The notes: generated from the sequence alone by a model not told the origin. Counted from the first letter of the stretch, positions 34,185 to 43,133 are shown. The stretch is DNA of 44,607 nucleotides from an uncultured Flavobacteriales bacterium (GCA_943788145.1 CALSPD010000025.1:1-44607); one strand, 5' to 3'. Numbers and translations are program-made.

Positions 34185-37100
34185 ATGAAAAAAGCTATTG
34201 CCCTACTCGCCATTACATCGCTGTCCTTTGTTGGATTTGCACAGAAGAAATCAGACAACAAGGATGAAAAGAAACAAGCGACGCTGAGCGGCATGTCTTT
34301 TCGGGCTATTGGGCCAGCACTGGTTTCTGGACGTGTGATCGACATGGCGGTTAACCCCAACAACAGCGATGAGTTTTACATTGCCGCTGCCTCAGGTGGT
34401 GTGTGGAAAACATCCAATCATGGAAACACCTTCTCCCCTATTTTCGACAGCTATGGCTCCTACTCCATTGGGTGTGTAACCATCGATCCGAACAACGAGC
34501 ATACCGTTTGGGTGGGCACAGGAGAGAACAACAACCAGCGAAGTGTTGCATACGGAGATGGAATCTACAAAAGTGTTGACGACGGAAAGTCATTCAAGAA
34601 TATGGGCCTTCCCAACTCGGAGCACATTGCTAAAATAATTGTTCAACCGGGAAATTCAGAAGTGGTATTTGTTGCGGCATACGGTCCACTTTGGAGCGAA
34701 GGCGGTGATCGGGGAATTTATAAAACCATGGATGGCGGCACTACATGGGAGCGCATATTTCACGTGAGCGACAATACCGGATTTTCAGACATGTGGATGG
34801 ATCCACGCGACCCGAACACGATGTACGCTTCTGCGCATCAGAGAAGAAGACATACTTGGACATACTTGAGCGGTGGGCCGGAATCGGCGATATACAAAAC
34901 AACAGACGGTGGAGCCAACTGGCGCAAAATCAACAGTGGATTACCAAAGGCTGATCTCGGCAGAATTGCCCTCGCCATTTCACCGGCCAACCCAGATGTG
35001 GTTTACGCTATGGTCGAAGGATTTGACAAAGAGCATGGTGGCTTTTACAGATCGAATAACCGCGGCGAAAGCTGGAACCGACAGTCCGATTATTTCACAA
35101 GTGGAAACTACTATGTGGAGTTGGTGCCAGACCCAAATAACGTGGACAAAGTGTTCTCTATGGACACTTGGTTGCACCACACCGAAGACGGCGGAAAGAC
35201 ATTCAAGAAGACCGGTGAAAAAAGCAAGCACGTGGATAACCACGCCATGTGGATCAACCCGAAAAACACCAATCATTGGTTGGTAGGGTGCGACGGCGGT
35301 TTGTATGAAACATGGGATGGAGCTGGAAACTGGAAGTTTCACCAAAACCTGAACATCACGCAGTTTTATCGCGTGGCCATCGACAACGACCTGCCATTTT
35401 ACAATGTGTATGGCGGCACGCAAGACAACAACACCCTTGGTGGTCCATCACGCACCACAAATGCGCACGGCATCAGCAACTTCGACTGGTACATCACACG
35501 CGGTGGCGATGGCTTTGAGCCGCAAGTAGATCCAACAGATCCAAACATTGTGTACAGCCAGGCGCAGTATGGTTGGTTGGTGCGCTTCAACAAAGCAACA
35601 GGAGAGCGCGTAAACATCAAACCCATGGAACGCAAGGGCGAAGACGCCTATCGCTGGAACTGGGATGCCCCATTGATCATTAGTCCACACGACAATAAGC
35701 GGCTCTACTTCGCCGCAAACAAGGTTTTTAAGAGCGATGATCGTGGAAACACATGGGAAGTCATTTCTGAAGACTTAAGTCAGCAAATAGACCGAAACAC
35801 GCTCAAGGTAATGGGCACCACTTGGGGACCAGATGCGGTGGCCTTGCACAAGAGCACAACCATTTATGGAAACATCGTATCGATCAACGAATCGCCGGTG
35901 CAGGAAGGATTGCTTTATGCAGGAACCGACGACGGATTGATTCACATGACCGAAGACAACGGCGGTTCTTGGAAGAAGATGAACAGCTTCCCAGGCATTC
36001 CTGCCAACACGTATGTGATGGACATTCGAGGGGATGTAAAAGATGCAGGTACGGTCTACGCGGTGTTCAACAACCACAAGCAAGGCGACTTTAAGCCATA
36101 CATTCTGAAAAGCACAAACAAGGGCGCGGCGTGGACATCCATTACTGGCGACCTACCTGAAAAGGGTGCGATCTATACACTGCGGCAAGACCCAGTGGAT
36201 CCGAATTTGATTTTTGTTGGAACCGAGTACGGCGTTTTCTTCACGCTGGATGGAGGCAAAAAGTGGGTTCAAATTAAAGGTGGATTACCAACCATAGCAG
36301 TGCGTGATATGGAAATTCAAGAACGAGAAAGCGACTTGGTCTTGGCCACATTCGGACGCGGATTCTACGTCTTAGACAATTTTGCACCACTACGTAATAT
36401 GGCCGACACAACTGGAAAGGATGCCCACATTCTTCCAATTAAAGACGCCTTGATTTTCAACCAAACCAACCCGATGGGTACGCGAGGAAAAGGATCTCAA
36501 GGTGAGGCATTCTTCACCGCAGATAACCCACCAATTGGAGCTGTGATAAACTTCTACTTGGCCGACAACATAGAGACCTTGACCGAGGCACGACGCAAGG
36601 CCGAAAAGAAGATCCGTAAGGACGGCGGCGACGTGGTTTACCCGCCAATGGATGACTTGCGTGAGGAAGATTTAGAACAGAAGCCCTACCTCCTATTCGA
36701 GATTAAAGACGCCAAAGGAAACGTGGTAAGTCGCTACACCGATAAAGGCAAGAAGGGATTGAATAAAAGCGTGTGGAACTACCGCATGGAGCCTACCTCT
36801 CCGGTCCAACTAAAAGAGCGAAAGCCCGGCCGATATGGTTCACCTGATTGGGGTGCGCTGGTATTGCCGGGAACGTATTCGGTGACCATTCATAAGATGC
36901 AGGGCGGAGCGTTGACTCAAATGGCAGGACCAACAAACTTCAAGGTGAAGATGCTGCACGACAAGCAGATTGTGAAGGCAGACAAACAAGACCTTGCGGC
37001 ATTCATTAATGAAGTGGACAACGCGCGGCGAAATATTCGCGCCTCAGGAGGCATCGTAAGCGCGTTGAAAAAACAGGCAGACTACATGGAGAAAGCCGTG

Positions 37101-37430
37101 ATGCAAACTCCAAAAGCCGACCCACAGATATTGGTTGAGATCGATCAGCTGAAACGAGATTTAGCCGAGATCGAATTGGCAATGTACGGCGACCGAACCC
37201 GCAGCAAGCGCGAAATGGAGAGCTACCCAGGCCTTCAAGGCCGAGTGGAAACGATTGTGTATAACCTGTATAACCACACCGAGGCACCAACCACATTTGA
37301 GCGTGAAAGTTTACGAGCCGCCATGGACGAATACGGTGCGGTTAGGCCAAAAATAAAGGCCTCGGAGGACAAAACCGCGTTACTAGCCAAGCAGTTGACC
37401 GAGGCTGGCGCGCCTTACTTTCCAAAGTAG
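34185..37430 (+). CDS. secreted sortilin/VPS10-like beta-propeller protein (BNR/Asp-box repeats)
   Basis: 1,081 residues. Signal peptide MKKAIALLAITSLSFVGFAQ, then a large propeller region (about 30-740) with repeated Asp-box motifs: SVDDGKSFKNMG, TMDGGTTWERI, TTDGGANWRKI, NRGESWNRQ, SDDRGNTWEVI, TEDNGGSWKKM and LDGGKKWVQI. The C-terminal 330 residues contain a strand-rich segment and a helical end. Bacteroidota proteins of this type are often annotated as glycosyl hydrolases because of the fold, but no catalytic site is evident, so I call only the fold. No type IX sorting domain is visible. Start chosen at the signal-peptide ATG. Confidence 0.8.
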   Translation: MKKAIALLAITSLSFVGFAQKKSDNKDEKKQATLSGMSFRAIGPALVSGRVIDMAVNPNNSDEFYIAAASGGVWKTSNHGNTFSPIFDSYGSYSIGCVTIDPNNEHTVWVGTGENNNQRSVAYGDGIYKSVDDGKSFKNMGLPNSEHIAKIIVQPGNSEVVFVAAYGPLWSEGGDRGIYKTMDGGTTWERIFHVSDNTGFSDMWMDPRDPNTMYASAHQRRRHTWTYLSGGPESAIYKTTDGGANWRKINSGLPKADLGRIALAISPANPDVVYAMVEGFDKEHGGFYRSNNRGESWNRQSDYFTSGNYYVELVPDPNNVDKVFSMDTWLHHTEDGGKTFKKTGEKSKHVDNHAMWINPKNTNHWLVGCDGGLYETWDGAGNWKFHQNLNITQFYRVAIDNDLPFYNVYGGTQDNNTLGGPSRTTNAHGISNFDWYITRGGDGFEPQVDPTDPNIVYSQAQYGWLVRFNKATGERVNIKPMERKGEDAYRWNWDAPLIISPHDNKRLYFAANKVFKSDDRGNTWEVISEDLSQQIDRNTLKVMGTTWGPDAVALHKSTTIYGNIVSINESPVQEGLLYAGTDDGLIHMTEDNGGSWKKMNSFPGIPANTYVMDIRGDVKDAGTVYAVFNNHKQGDFKPYILKSTNKGAAWTSITGDLPEKGAIYTLRQDPVDPNLIFVGTEYGVFFTLDGGKKWVQIKGGLPTIAVRDMEIQERESDLVLATFGRGFYVLDNFAPLRNMADTTGKDAHILPIKDALIFNQTNPMGTRGKGSQGEAFFTADNPPIGAVINFYLADNIETLTEARRKAEKKIRKDGGDVVYPPMDDLREEDLEQKPYLLFEIKDAKGNVVSRYTDKGKKGLNKSVWNYRMEPTSPVQLKERKPGRYGSPDWGALVLPGTYSVTIHKMQGGALTQMAGPTNFKVKMLHDKQIVKADKQDLAAFINEVDNARRNIRASGGIVSALKKQADYMEKAVMQTPKADPQILVEIDQLKRDLAEIELAMYGDRTRSKREMESYPGLQGRVETIVYNLYNHTEAPTTFERESLRAAMDEYGAVRPKIKASEDKTALLAKQLTEAGAPYFPK

Positions 37431-37464
37431 GTAATCCTCAACAATTATAGCGCAGAAAAAATCC

Positions 37465-37472
37465 TATGTTTG
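37465..37472 (+). promoter_or_regulatory. -7 box of the recombinase gene
   Basis: Perfect TATGTTTG only 3 bases before the ATG at 37476, so the transcript would be leaderless. No matching TTG upstream. A TTG start codon at 37470 would fall inside the box and is rejected. Confidence 0.5.
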
Positions 37473-37475
37473 AGT

Positions 37476-38666
37476 ATGCCCGCTAGAAAGATTGTACTCA
37501 CTCCACTCACGCACAGAGATCATCGGGCAATACTAATTCGTTTTAATAAAGATGAAATTGATCTAAAGCAGAAGTGTCAGGAAATTGGTGCGCGATTTAC
37601 CAAGACACATAAGGGCTGGTGGATTCCAAGATCAAAGGACGATGTGAACATGCTGTACGAGGCATTTGAACCACTCGCATATGTAGACTATTCTGCTTTC
37701 AAAAAACAAAGCGATACTGCTGAGCAACCTGCAGAAAAGAGAGCAAATACAGCGATTAAGACATCGAATCGACTATCCGAGGCGCAGAATAAAGCCTTGG
37801 CTTTGATGAAGGAAAAGCTATTGGTGAGACGATATAGCCAAAGCACCTTAAACACATACACTATAATGTTTAGGGGTTTTATGCTATACTTTGAAGCCAC
37901 CGATCCGAAAGACATAAGTGAAGCCCAAATCAAGGCTTACATGAGTCATTTGGTACGTGAGAAAAAAGTTGTTCAAAGCACGCACAATCAAAACATTAAT
38001 GCGATCAAGTTTTACTACGAGCATGTATTGGGCCTAGAAAAGAAGAAATACTGGTTAGAAAGACCTCGTAAAGAGCATAAGTTGCCAAAGGTTCTTTCGG
38101 AAAATGATATAGTGCGATTGATTACGGCAACAAAAAATCTAAAGCATCAAATCATTGTTTCGATTCTTTATTCTACTGGAATGCGCAGGGGCGAAATTGT
38201 AAACATTCGCCTTCAAGACATTGATTTTGATCGAAGACAAATCCGCATAAATGGAGGTAAAGGTAAGAAGGACCGAGTCACCTTGCTAAGTGAGCATATG
38301 TCAAGCGGATTGCAACATTATATTGACCAATACAATCCAAAATATTGGTTGATAGAAAATGTGAATAGAACAAAGTATAGTGACAATTCCGTGGGTAAAG
38401 TGGTGCGCGATTTATCGCGAAAGGCTGGCCTCAAAGATGTAACACCACATGTATTGAGGCATAGTTTTGCTACACACCTAATGGACAACGGTACAGATTT
38501 GAGAATCATTCAATCGTTGCTCGGTCACGAGTCGATAGAAACAACTCAAATTTACACCCATGTTTCTAACAAGAATCTGGCTGGGATTGTAAATCCGCTG
38601 GATAGAATAATTAACGAAAAGTCAAACGCAGCAATGATTCTAGATGATGGTCGTGAAAAAAAATAA
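37476..38666 (+). CDS. tyrosine recombinase of an integron-like cassette array
   Basis: A 396-residue tyrosine recombinase. All catalytic residues are visible: R237 (TGMRRGEI), K262 (GGKGKKDR), H325 and R328 (PHVLRHSFATHL), H351 (LLGHESIETTQ) and Y360 (IYTHV). A SAM-like core-binding domain covers about 103-190. The end NPLDRI recalls SPLD of IntI and of Xer-type flavobacterial recombinases. Two points separate it from IntI: only about 60 residues lie between GKGKKDR and HVLRH, so the IntI-specific insertion is absent, and residues 1-100 form an extra domain (ILIRFNKDEIDL, GWWIPRSKDDVN). It lies directly before the first cassette, in the same orientation. Its role as the cassette recombinase is inferred from position. 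Confidence 0.9.
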   Translation: MPARKIVLTPLTHRDHRAILIRFNKDEIDLKQKCQEIGARFTKTHKGWWIPRSKDDVNMLYEAFEPLAYVDYSAFKKQSDTAEQPAEKRANTAIKTSNRLSEAQNKALALMKEKLLVRRYSQSTLNTYTIMFRGFMLYFEATDPKDISEAQIKAYMSHLVREKKVVQSTHNQNINAIKFYYEHVLGLEKKKYWLERPRKEHKLPKVLSENDIVRLITATKNLKHQIIVSILYSTGMRRGEIVNIRLQDIDFDRRQIRINGGKGKKDRVTLLSEHMSSGLQHYIDQYNPKYWLIENVNRTKYSDNSVGKVVRDLSRKAGLKDVTPHVLRHSFATHLMDNGTDLRIIQSLLGHESIETTQIYTHVSNKNLAGIVNPLDRIINEKSNAAMILDDGREKK

Positions 38667-38683
38667 TAGTGACTATCCTTATT

Positions 38684-38700
38684 TACATTTGTTAGCTACC
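38684..38700 (+). other. attI-like insertion point with built-in -7 promoter box
   Basis: TACATTTG (38684-38691), a perfect -7 box, ends on the G of G^TTAGCTACC (38691-38700). GTTAGCTACC is the exact reverse complement of GGTAGCTAAC at 40250-40259, the R'' end of the same cassette. The crossover, by analogy with integrons, falls between 38691 and 38692, 25 bases past the recombinase stop. The TAnnTTTG box thus belongs to the platform and would drive any cassette inserted here. No upstream TTG is seen. Confidence 0.7.
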
Positions 38701-38711
38701 ATATCTAAACT

Positions 38712-39524
38712 ATGAAATACGTTGCATTTATTGACACTTTAGGATTTAAACAGCAGATTACTTCAGTATCTCACCAACAGGCAGTAGAAGTAATTAAAAG
38801 TTTTAATCAATCCGTATTCAATATATGGAGGGAACTTGGATTAAACCATGACAATTCGGTCAAAGGGAGAACCTTTAGTGATTCTGTTATAGTACACACT
38901 AGAGGAGATTCAACAGAAGAATTGAACAAAATCCTCACTTTTTTAACTCGACTTTATAAGGAATCTATGACTAAGTGTGACCTTCCTCTTCGTGGTGGTC
39001 TTTCAATAGGTCAGTTTGATGATATACAAGCAGTAGAATTTGATAATCTCCAGAAAGGTTTAATTGTCGGTACTGCATTTATAGATGCCTATTTGCTCGA
39101 ATCCTCAAATAACATCAAAGGGTCTAAACTTCTTTTTGGGCAAGAAATAAATCTAAAAATTGAAAGAAGTCTTGAAGGATTTCAAACTAAAAAAGTTAAG
39201 AACGATTCTTCAGGGGTAGGTATTTATGAATTGAAATGGGGTGATTTAATGTACTTGACCGAAAGGAACTATCAAGCGTTAAACAAGTTTATAGAATTAG
39301 CAACAAAATCTAAATGGCTTGACCATTATTATGGCACTTTAGAAACATTTTTAATAGGAGAGTCAAGTGACAATAAAAATGAAATTTTTCTCAAGATTAT
39401 TAATAAACTCAAAAGCAGTTATAAGTACAATGACCTCGATAATTTTATAGAGAATTATTTGAGAAGTGATTCCGCCCCATACACAAAAAGAAGCTTTTTG
39501 GCTTATTTAAGAAACAAGATTTAA
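38712..39524 (+). CDS. class III nucleotidyl-cyclase-like protein
   Basis: 270 residues, no signal peptide or membrane segment. The first 130 residues follow the class III adenylyl/guanylyl cyclase pattern: YVAFIDTLGF with the first metal Asp (D8, compare D-I-x-G-F), GRTFSDSVIVHT with the second Asp (D57), LPLRGGLSIGQ (93-101) and VGTAFIDAYLLE (119-130, compare the G-x-x-V-N-x-A-x-R-L region). The rest is unrecognised and mostly helical. Cyclases of this fold make cyclic nucleotides, including the cCMP and cUMP of Pycsar antiphage systems. It is paired with an HNH nuclease in one cassette, so a defence signalling role is possible but is inference. Base specificity cannot be read from sequence. 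Confidence 0.55.
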   Translation: MKYVAFIDTLGFKQQITSVSHQQAVEVIKSFNQSVFNIWRELGLNHDNSVKGRTFSDSVIVHTRGDSTEELNKILTFLTRLYKESMTKCDLPLRGGLSIGQFDDIQAVEFDNLQKGLIVGTAFIDAYLLESSNNIKGSKLLFGQEINLKIERSLEGFQTKKVKNDSSGVGIYELKWGDLMYLTERNYQALNKFIELATKSKWLDHYYGTLETFLIGESSDNKNEIFLKIINKLKSSYKYNDLDNFIENYLRSDSAPYTKRSFLAYLRNKI

Positions 39525-39528
39525 ACAG

Positions 39529-40254
39529 ATGAAACCACCTAAATGGCATAGAGATGAAATCATTCTAGCTCTTGATCTCTATTACAACATAGAGCCGAAG
39601 GAAATGGATCACCGCAATCCAAAGGTGATTGAACTTTCAGAGACCCTAAATAAACTGCCCATCCATAAGGACAGGAAGGATAATCAGAAGTTTCGAAATC
39701 CAAACGGAGTTGGTCTGAAACTAAGTAATTTCAAAGCCATTGACCCTGATTTTGACGGAAAGGGCATGGATAGATATAGTAAGTTAGATAAGGAAGTATT
39801 CTTTGAATTTATTGGACAAGCTCAGTCTCTACATAGAATTGCTAAGCAAATAAAACAAACGATATCTAACATAACAACTACCGAAAAGCTATATCGAATC
39901 CAAGATGAAGAGGACGATGAAATTACCTCAGTAAAAGAAGGAAGGGTTATTTATAAGCTGCATAAGCTTAGAGAACGCGATTCCAAAATCAACAAAAAGA
40001 AAAAAGACTTATATCTTAATCAAAATGGAAAACTTGATTGTGAAGTTTGCGGATTTGATTTCTACGAAACTTATGGTGAATTAGGAGATGGGTTTATTGA
40101 GGCTCACCACAGAGTTCCTTTATCAGATATCTCAGGTGAATCAAAGACTCAATTAAAAGATTTAGCATTAGTATGTTCCAACTGCCATAGAATGTTACAC
40201 AGGGAGATAGATACTTTGACAGTAGAAGAATTGAAAAATAAAATAAAACGGTAG
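39529..40254 (+). CDS. McrA-like HNH endonuclease
   Basis: 241 residues. The N-terminal domain (KPPKWHRDEIILALDLYYNI, KFRNPNGVGLKLSNF) is the one found ahead of HNH domains in many predicted 5-methylcytosine-dependent restriction enzymes. The HNH domain is residues 165-228: CEVCGFDF (C171, C174), EAHHRVPLSD (H193, H194) and LVCSNCHRMLHR (C216, C219, H220), giving both the catalytic histidine and the four zinc cysteines. Cleavage of modified phage DNA is the likely function, inferred from family. It starts 4 bases after the cyclase-like gene, and its TAG stop overlaps the R'' box of the attC-like site. Confidence 0.8.
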   Translation: MKPPKWHRDEIILALDLYYNIEPKEMDHRNPKVIELSETLNKLPIHKDRKDNQKFRNPNGVGLKLSNFKAIDPDFDGKGMDRYSKLDKEVFFEFIGQAQSLHRIAKQIKQTISNITTTEKLYRIQDEEDDEITSVKEGRVIYKLHKLRERDSKINKKKKDLYLNQNGKLDCEVCGFDFYETYGELGDGFIEAHHRVPLSDISGESKTQLKDLALVCSNCHRMLHREIDTLTVEELKNKIKR

Positions 40255-40320
40255 CTAACAATGTGTATAGTGCATAGCACCCTTCGGGATGCTACGACAC
40301 CATACACGGAACGTTAGCGT
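40250..40320. other. attC-like recombination site 1
   Basis: R'' GCTAAC (40254-40259) and R' GTTAGC (40313-40318) are perfect inverted repeats. The inner arms GTGTATAGTGCATAGCA (40263-40279) and TGCTACGACACCATACAC (40290-40307) pair with one bulged base (A40297) and two mismatches, closed by a TTCG loop with C/G pairs. Both mismatches are A-C on the top strand and G-T wobbles on the bottom strand, so the bottom strand folds better, as in integron attC sites. Spacers of 3 and 5 bases separate R from L boxes. The crossover would be at 40313/40314. Confidence 0.8.
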
Positions 40321-40372
40321 TCATTATGTCAAAGCAAATAACAATAAGATAACTTAAACTAATAATTAATTA

Positions 40373-42253
40373 ATGAGTAAAATGAAAAATCTAAAGAAAA
40401 TCAAATCAATCGGAATAATTGTTCTTGGTATTAGTGCATTATTTCTATCATCTTGTTCAAGTTCCCCCGAGAATTTGAAAGTAATACCAGAAGAAACAAA
40501 TGCTGTTTCTGTAATTGATATTTATTCAATTATCAAAAAAGGAAAGCTGAATGAAATATCAGAATTTAAATTTTTCAAGACTTTAGAGAAAGAGATTAGA
40601 AACGAAAACAAAAATGTTTCTAAAATTATTGATGATTTAATTGAAGACCCGACAATATCTGGTATTAATTTCAAGACTGATGTATTTGCTTATTATGTGG
40701 ATGAAGCCGAAGATGAGAAGTTTATTAGTTTCTCAGCAGAAATTAAGAACCAAGAAAAGTTTGCTGAATTTATAGAAGACATATTAGACGAGTTAGAAAT
40801 TGAATTTGACATTGAAAAAGAGAAAAACTATAGTTACACTCTAATAGAAAACGAAGCTGTTATTGGATGGGATGAAAACAAGGCTGTTTTATTAATTGCA
40901 CAAAATTATAGCAGTAGAGAGCATTTGGATTTAGAAGTTGAAACTTTAATGGAATTAACAGAAAAAGACCAAATTACGGCTAATGAAAATTTCAATAATT
41001 TTTATAAAAACAAAAAAGATATAAGTGTATGGTTTTCATCAAATCTATTTGAGGACAATTACAATTTTAAAAAGATTGAAAAGGAAATTGACTTTGATAT
41101 AACCGACAATTATATATCATCATTTTTGAATTTTGAAGATAATAATATTTCATTGTTAACTCAATTCACACCAAATAGTGAAATTCAAAAGATGATGGAA
41201 GAAAATGATGTGTGGAAAAATTCATTTAACAATCAATTACTTAATTATTTCCCAAAACAGAGTTTTGCTATTGCAAGTATATCACTAAATCCAGTGTCAT
41301 ATTATAATATAATTGAACAAGACGATGACTTTGAAAAAATACAATCAGAGTTTGAAAGAGAAACGGAATTAGATTTAAAGGATTTATTTGAAAATATCAA
41401 AGGTAATGCAGTATATAGTTTGTTTGGCTTTGAGAATGTGGAATATACATATATGGCGTATGGATATGGGTTTAATGAAAATGAAGCAGAGTTATTAGAT
41501 GAAAGATATGAAATAAGTAAAGCAGGTTATTTATCATCTGAAGACAAGGAACTATTAAACCAAGGGAAAACAATTCAAGCTGAAAGTTACTCAAGAAGAT
41601 ATTGCATCGATATAAAAAATATTATTAACAATGGAGGAACAGTTGAAACCGCCATTGCAAATGATAGTAAGATTAATTGGTACGAAGGCGGATGGGATTA
41701 CGGTAAATATGTAGAAACAACGAAAGAAGAATATTTACCATTAATGGGATTGGTTATCGATATTAATGACAAAAAAATAGTTGAAAAGTTAATCGGTAAA
41801 ATACCCGAGGATGAGATGAATAAGCGTAGTGATTACTATGAATTTACGATTGATAATAGATACCCTGCATATTTCTCATTTAATGAGAATATCTGCTTTA
41901 TAACAAACGATAAAAAAAGCATCAAAGCATTTAAAGATGGTGGATATAGTTCAAATAATCTTGGAAGTTCAGATATTAGTTCAGACATAACAAATAGCAA
42001 TTTTTATTCATTTTTAAATCTAAACTACGATGAATATCCAAAAGACATCAAGAAAGAAATTAAAAACAACCTAAATGATAATGAAGAAAAGATGATTAAA
42101 ATTTGGAATGATTTTGCTAAAAGTGTTGAATTAAAACAAGTTGATAATAACTCTATTGAAATAATATTTAACACAAAAGAAAATGAAAGTAATAGTTTAA
42201 ATACTATTATTTCTAGCATTGATGATAATTACAAATACTTTATGTCCTTGTAA
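40373..42253 (+). CDS. DUF4836-like lipoprotein
   Basis: 626 residues, with a lipoprotein signal peptide (IIVLGISALFLSSC, cysteine at about 28) and a very acidic, lysine-rich mature part. Segments such as VIPEETNAVSVIDIYSIIKK, ISGINFKTDVFAYYV, KKDISVWFSSNLFED and PKQSFAIASISLNPVSYY follow the DUF4836 pattern of Bacteroidota lipoproteins, whose function is unknown. The gene is 2 bases upstream of an ABC ATPase, with which it probably forms a transport or envelope module. An alternative ATG lies three codons downstream. Confidence 0.65.
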   Translation: MSKMKNLKKIKSIGIIVLGISALFLSSCSSSPENLKVIPEETNAVSVIDIYSIIKKGKLNEISEFKFFKTLEKEIRNENKNVSKIIDDLIEDPTISGINFKTDVFAYYVDEAEDEKFISFSAEIKNQEKFAEFIEDILDELEIEFDIEKEKNYSYTLIENEAVIGWDENKAVLLIAQNYSSREHLDLEVETLMELTEKDQITANENFNNFYKNKKDISVWFSSNLFEDNYNFKKIEKEIDFDITDNYISSFLNFEDNNISLLTQFTPNSEIQKMMEENDVWKNSFNNQLLNYFPKQSFAIASISLNPVSYYNIIEQDDDFEKIQSEFERETELDLKDLFENIKGNAVYSLFGFENVEYTYMAYGYGFNENEAELLDERYEISKAGYLSSEDKELLNQGKTIQAESYSRRYCIDIKNIINNGGTVETAIANDSKINWYEGGWDYGKYVETTKEEYLPLMGLVIDINDKKIVEKLIGKIPEDEMNKRSDYYEFTIDNRYPAYFSFNENICFITNDKKSIKAFKDGGYSSNNLGSSDISSDITNSNFYSFLNLNYDEYPKDIKKEIKNNLNDNEEKMIKIWNDFAKSVELKQVDNNSIEIIFNTKENESNSLNTIISSIDDNYKYFMSL

Positions 42254-42255
42254 TT

Positions 42256-42885
42256 ATGTTAATAGAATTAAATAATATTAAACCTACATATATGTCGGAT
42301 GCTGAAATATCAGCATCTGATATATATATGCAAGAAAGTGTGTTGTTTGAAAAAGGAAAAAAGTACTTAATTAAAGCAAATTCTGGTCACGGAAAAACAT
42401 CCTTATTAAATTTTATCTACGGTAGCAATAACAATTTTAATGGTACTATAAATTACAATGGAATTTCTAATAATAAAGTGTTTGATTTTCGCAAATCAAA
42501 AATAAGTTATGTTTTTCAAGACTTTAAATTATTTCCAAACTTAACAGTATTTGAAAATATTCAACTTAAAAACACCTTGACAAACAATAAAACTGTTGAA
42601 GAAATTGACATATTTATAGAGAAAGTATTGTTGGGACATAAAAGGAATAGTTTAGTCAAAAAGTTATCCTTAGGTCAAAAGCAAAGAGTTGCAATAATAA
42701 GAGCGTTATGTCAACCTTTTGAGTTTATATTATTAGATGAACCTTTTAGTCATTTAGATAGGGAAAACATAAAATTAATTACACATATAATTGTTCGAGA
42801 AGTTAATAAACAGAATGCAAGTTTGATTATGACATCATTAGATGAAATGAATGTGTTAACTTTTGATAAAGTTCTAAACTTGTAA
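42256..42885 (+). CDS. ABC transporter ATPase, LolD/FtsE/MacB-like
   Basis: A 209-residue ATPase. Walker A is ANSGHGKTSLL (K47), the Q-loop is in YVFQDFKLFPNLTVFEN, the signature LSLGQKQRVAIIRAL is intact, and Walker B FILLDEPFSHLD has its catalytic Glu. The usual histidine of the H-loop is replaced (LIMTSLDEM), which may reduce hydrolysis or be compensated. The short single-domain form with an FtsX-like permease directly downstream (2 bases) fits the LolD/MacB class that moves substrates mechanically across the envelope. Confidence 0.85.
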   Translation: MLIELNNIKPTYMSDAEISASDIYMQESVLFEKGKKYLIKANSGHGKTSLLNFIYGSNNNFNGTINYNGISNNKVFDFRKSKISYVFQDFKLFPNLTVFENIQLKNTLTNNKTVEEIDIFIEKVLLGHKRNSLVKKLSLGQKQRVAIIRALCQPFEFILLDEPFSHLDRENIKLITHIIVREVNKQNASLIMTSLDEMNVLTFDKVLNL

Positions 42886-42887
42886 AT

Positions 42888-43133
42888 ATGCTATTTAAAC
42901 TACAAAAAAGAACGCTTGTTGCATCGCAAATAATTGGGTATGCACTAACCATATTTGTTGGTATTACAATCATATTAGTAACAGCGCAATTTTATTTTGA
43001 TATTAAACCTCTTTTGTCTCAACAGACAGATATGTTTAAAAGTAAATCTGCTGTGATAAGTAAAAATATATCAGTATTTAAAACAATAGATAAGGAGAAA
43101 ATTTATTTTACAAATAAGAAATTAAAGAATTAG
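42888..43133 (+). CDS. ABC permease, N-terminal fragment
   Basis: 81 residues with one transmembrane helix (IIGYALTIFVGITIILVTAQF, about 14-34) and the start of a periplasmic domain. It stops at TAG 43131-43133. An open frame from 43118 gives EIKELENQSFTKSISKF and runs without interruption to 44083. One missing base near 43117 would join the two into an FtsX/MacB-like permease of about 398 residues. Confidence 0.7.
   Translation: MLFKLQKRTLVASQIIGYALTIFVGITIILVTAQFYFDIKPLLSQQTDMFKSKSAVISKNISVFKTIDKEKIYFTNKKLKN

Larger units (their letters stand above)
38692..40313 (+). mobile_element. cassette 1: cyclase-like protein and HNH nuclease
   Basis: A unit of 1,622 bases bounded by TT of GTTAGCTACC and G of the attC-like site at 40250-40320. 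Its own 5' end pairs perfectly over ten bases with its own R'' box, as expected for a circular intermediate joined at G^TT. It holds two genes 4 bases apart and almost no spare DNA: 20 bases before the first ATG, and the last stop codon inside the attC-like site. Base composition is visibly more AT-rich than upstream of the recombinase. Confidence 0.8.

Noticed and set aside
37476..38666. Calling the recombinase a canonical integron integrase (intI)
   Set aside because: The IntI-specific insertion before the HxxR box is missing and an extra N-terminal domain is present; only the cassette ends are integron-like.
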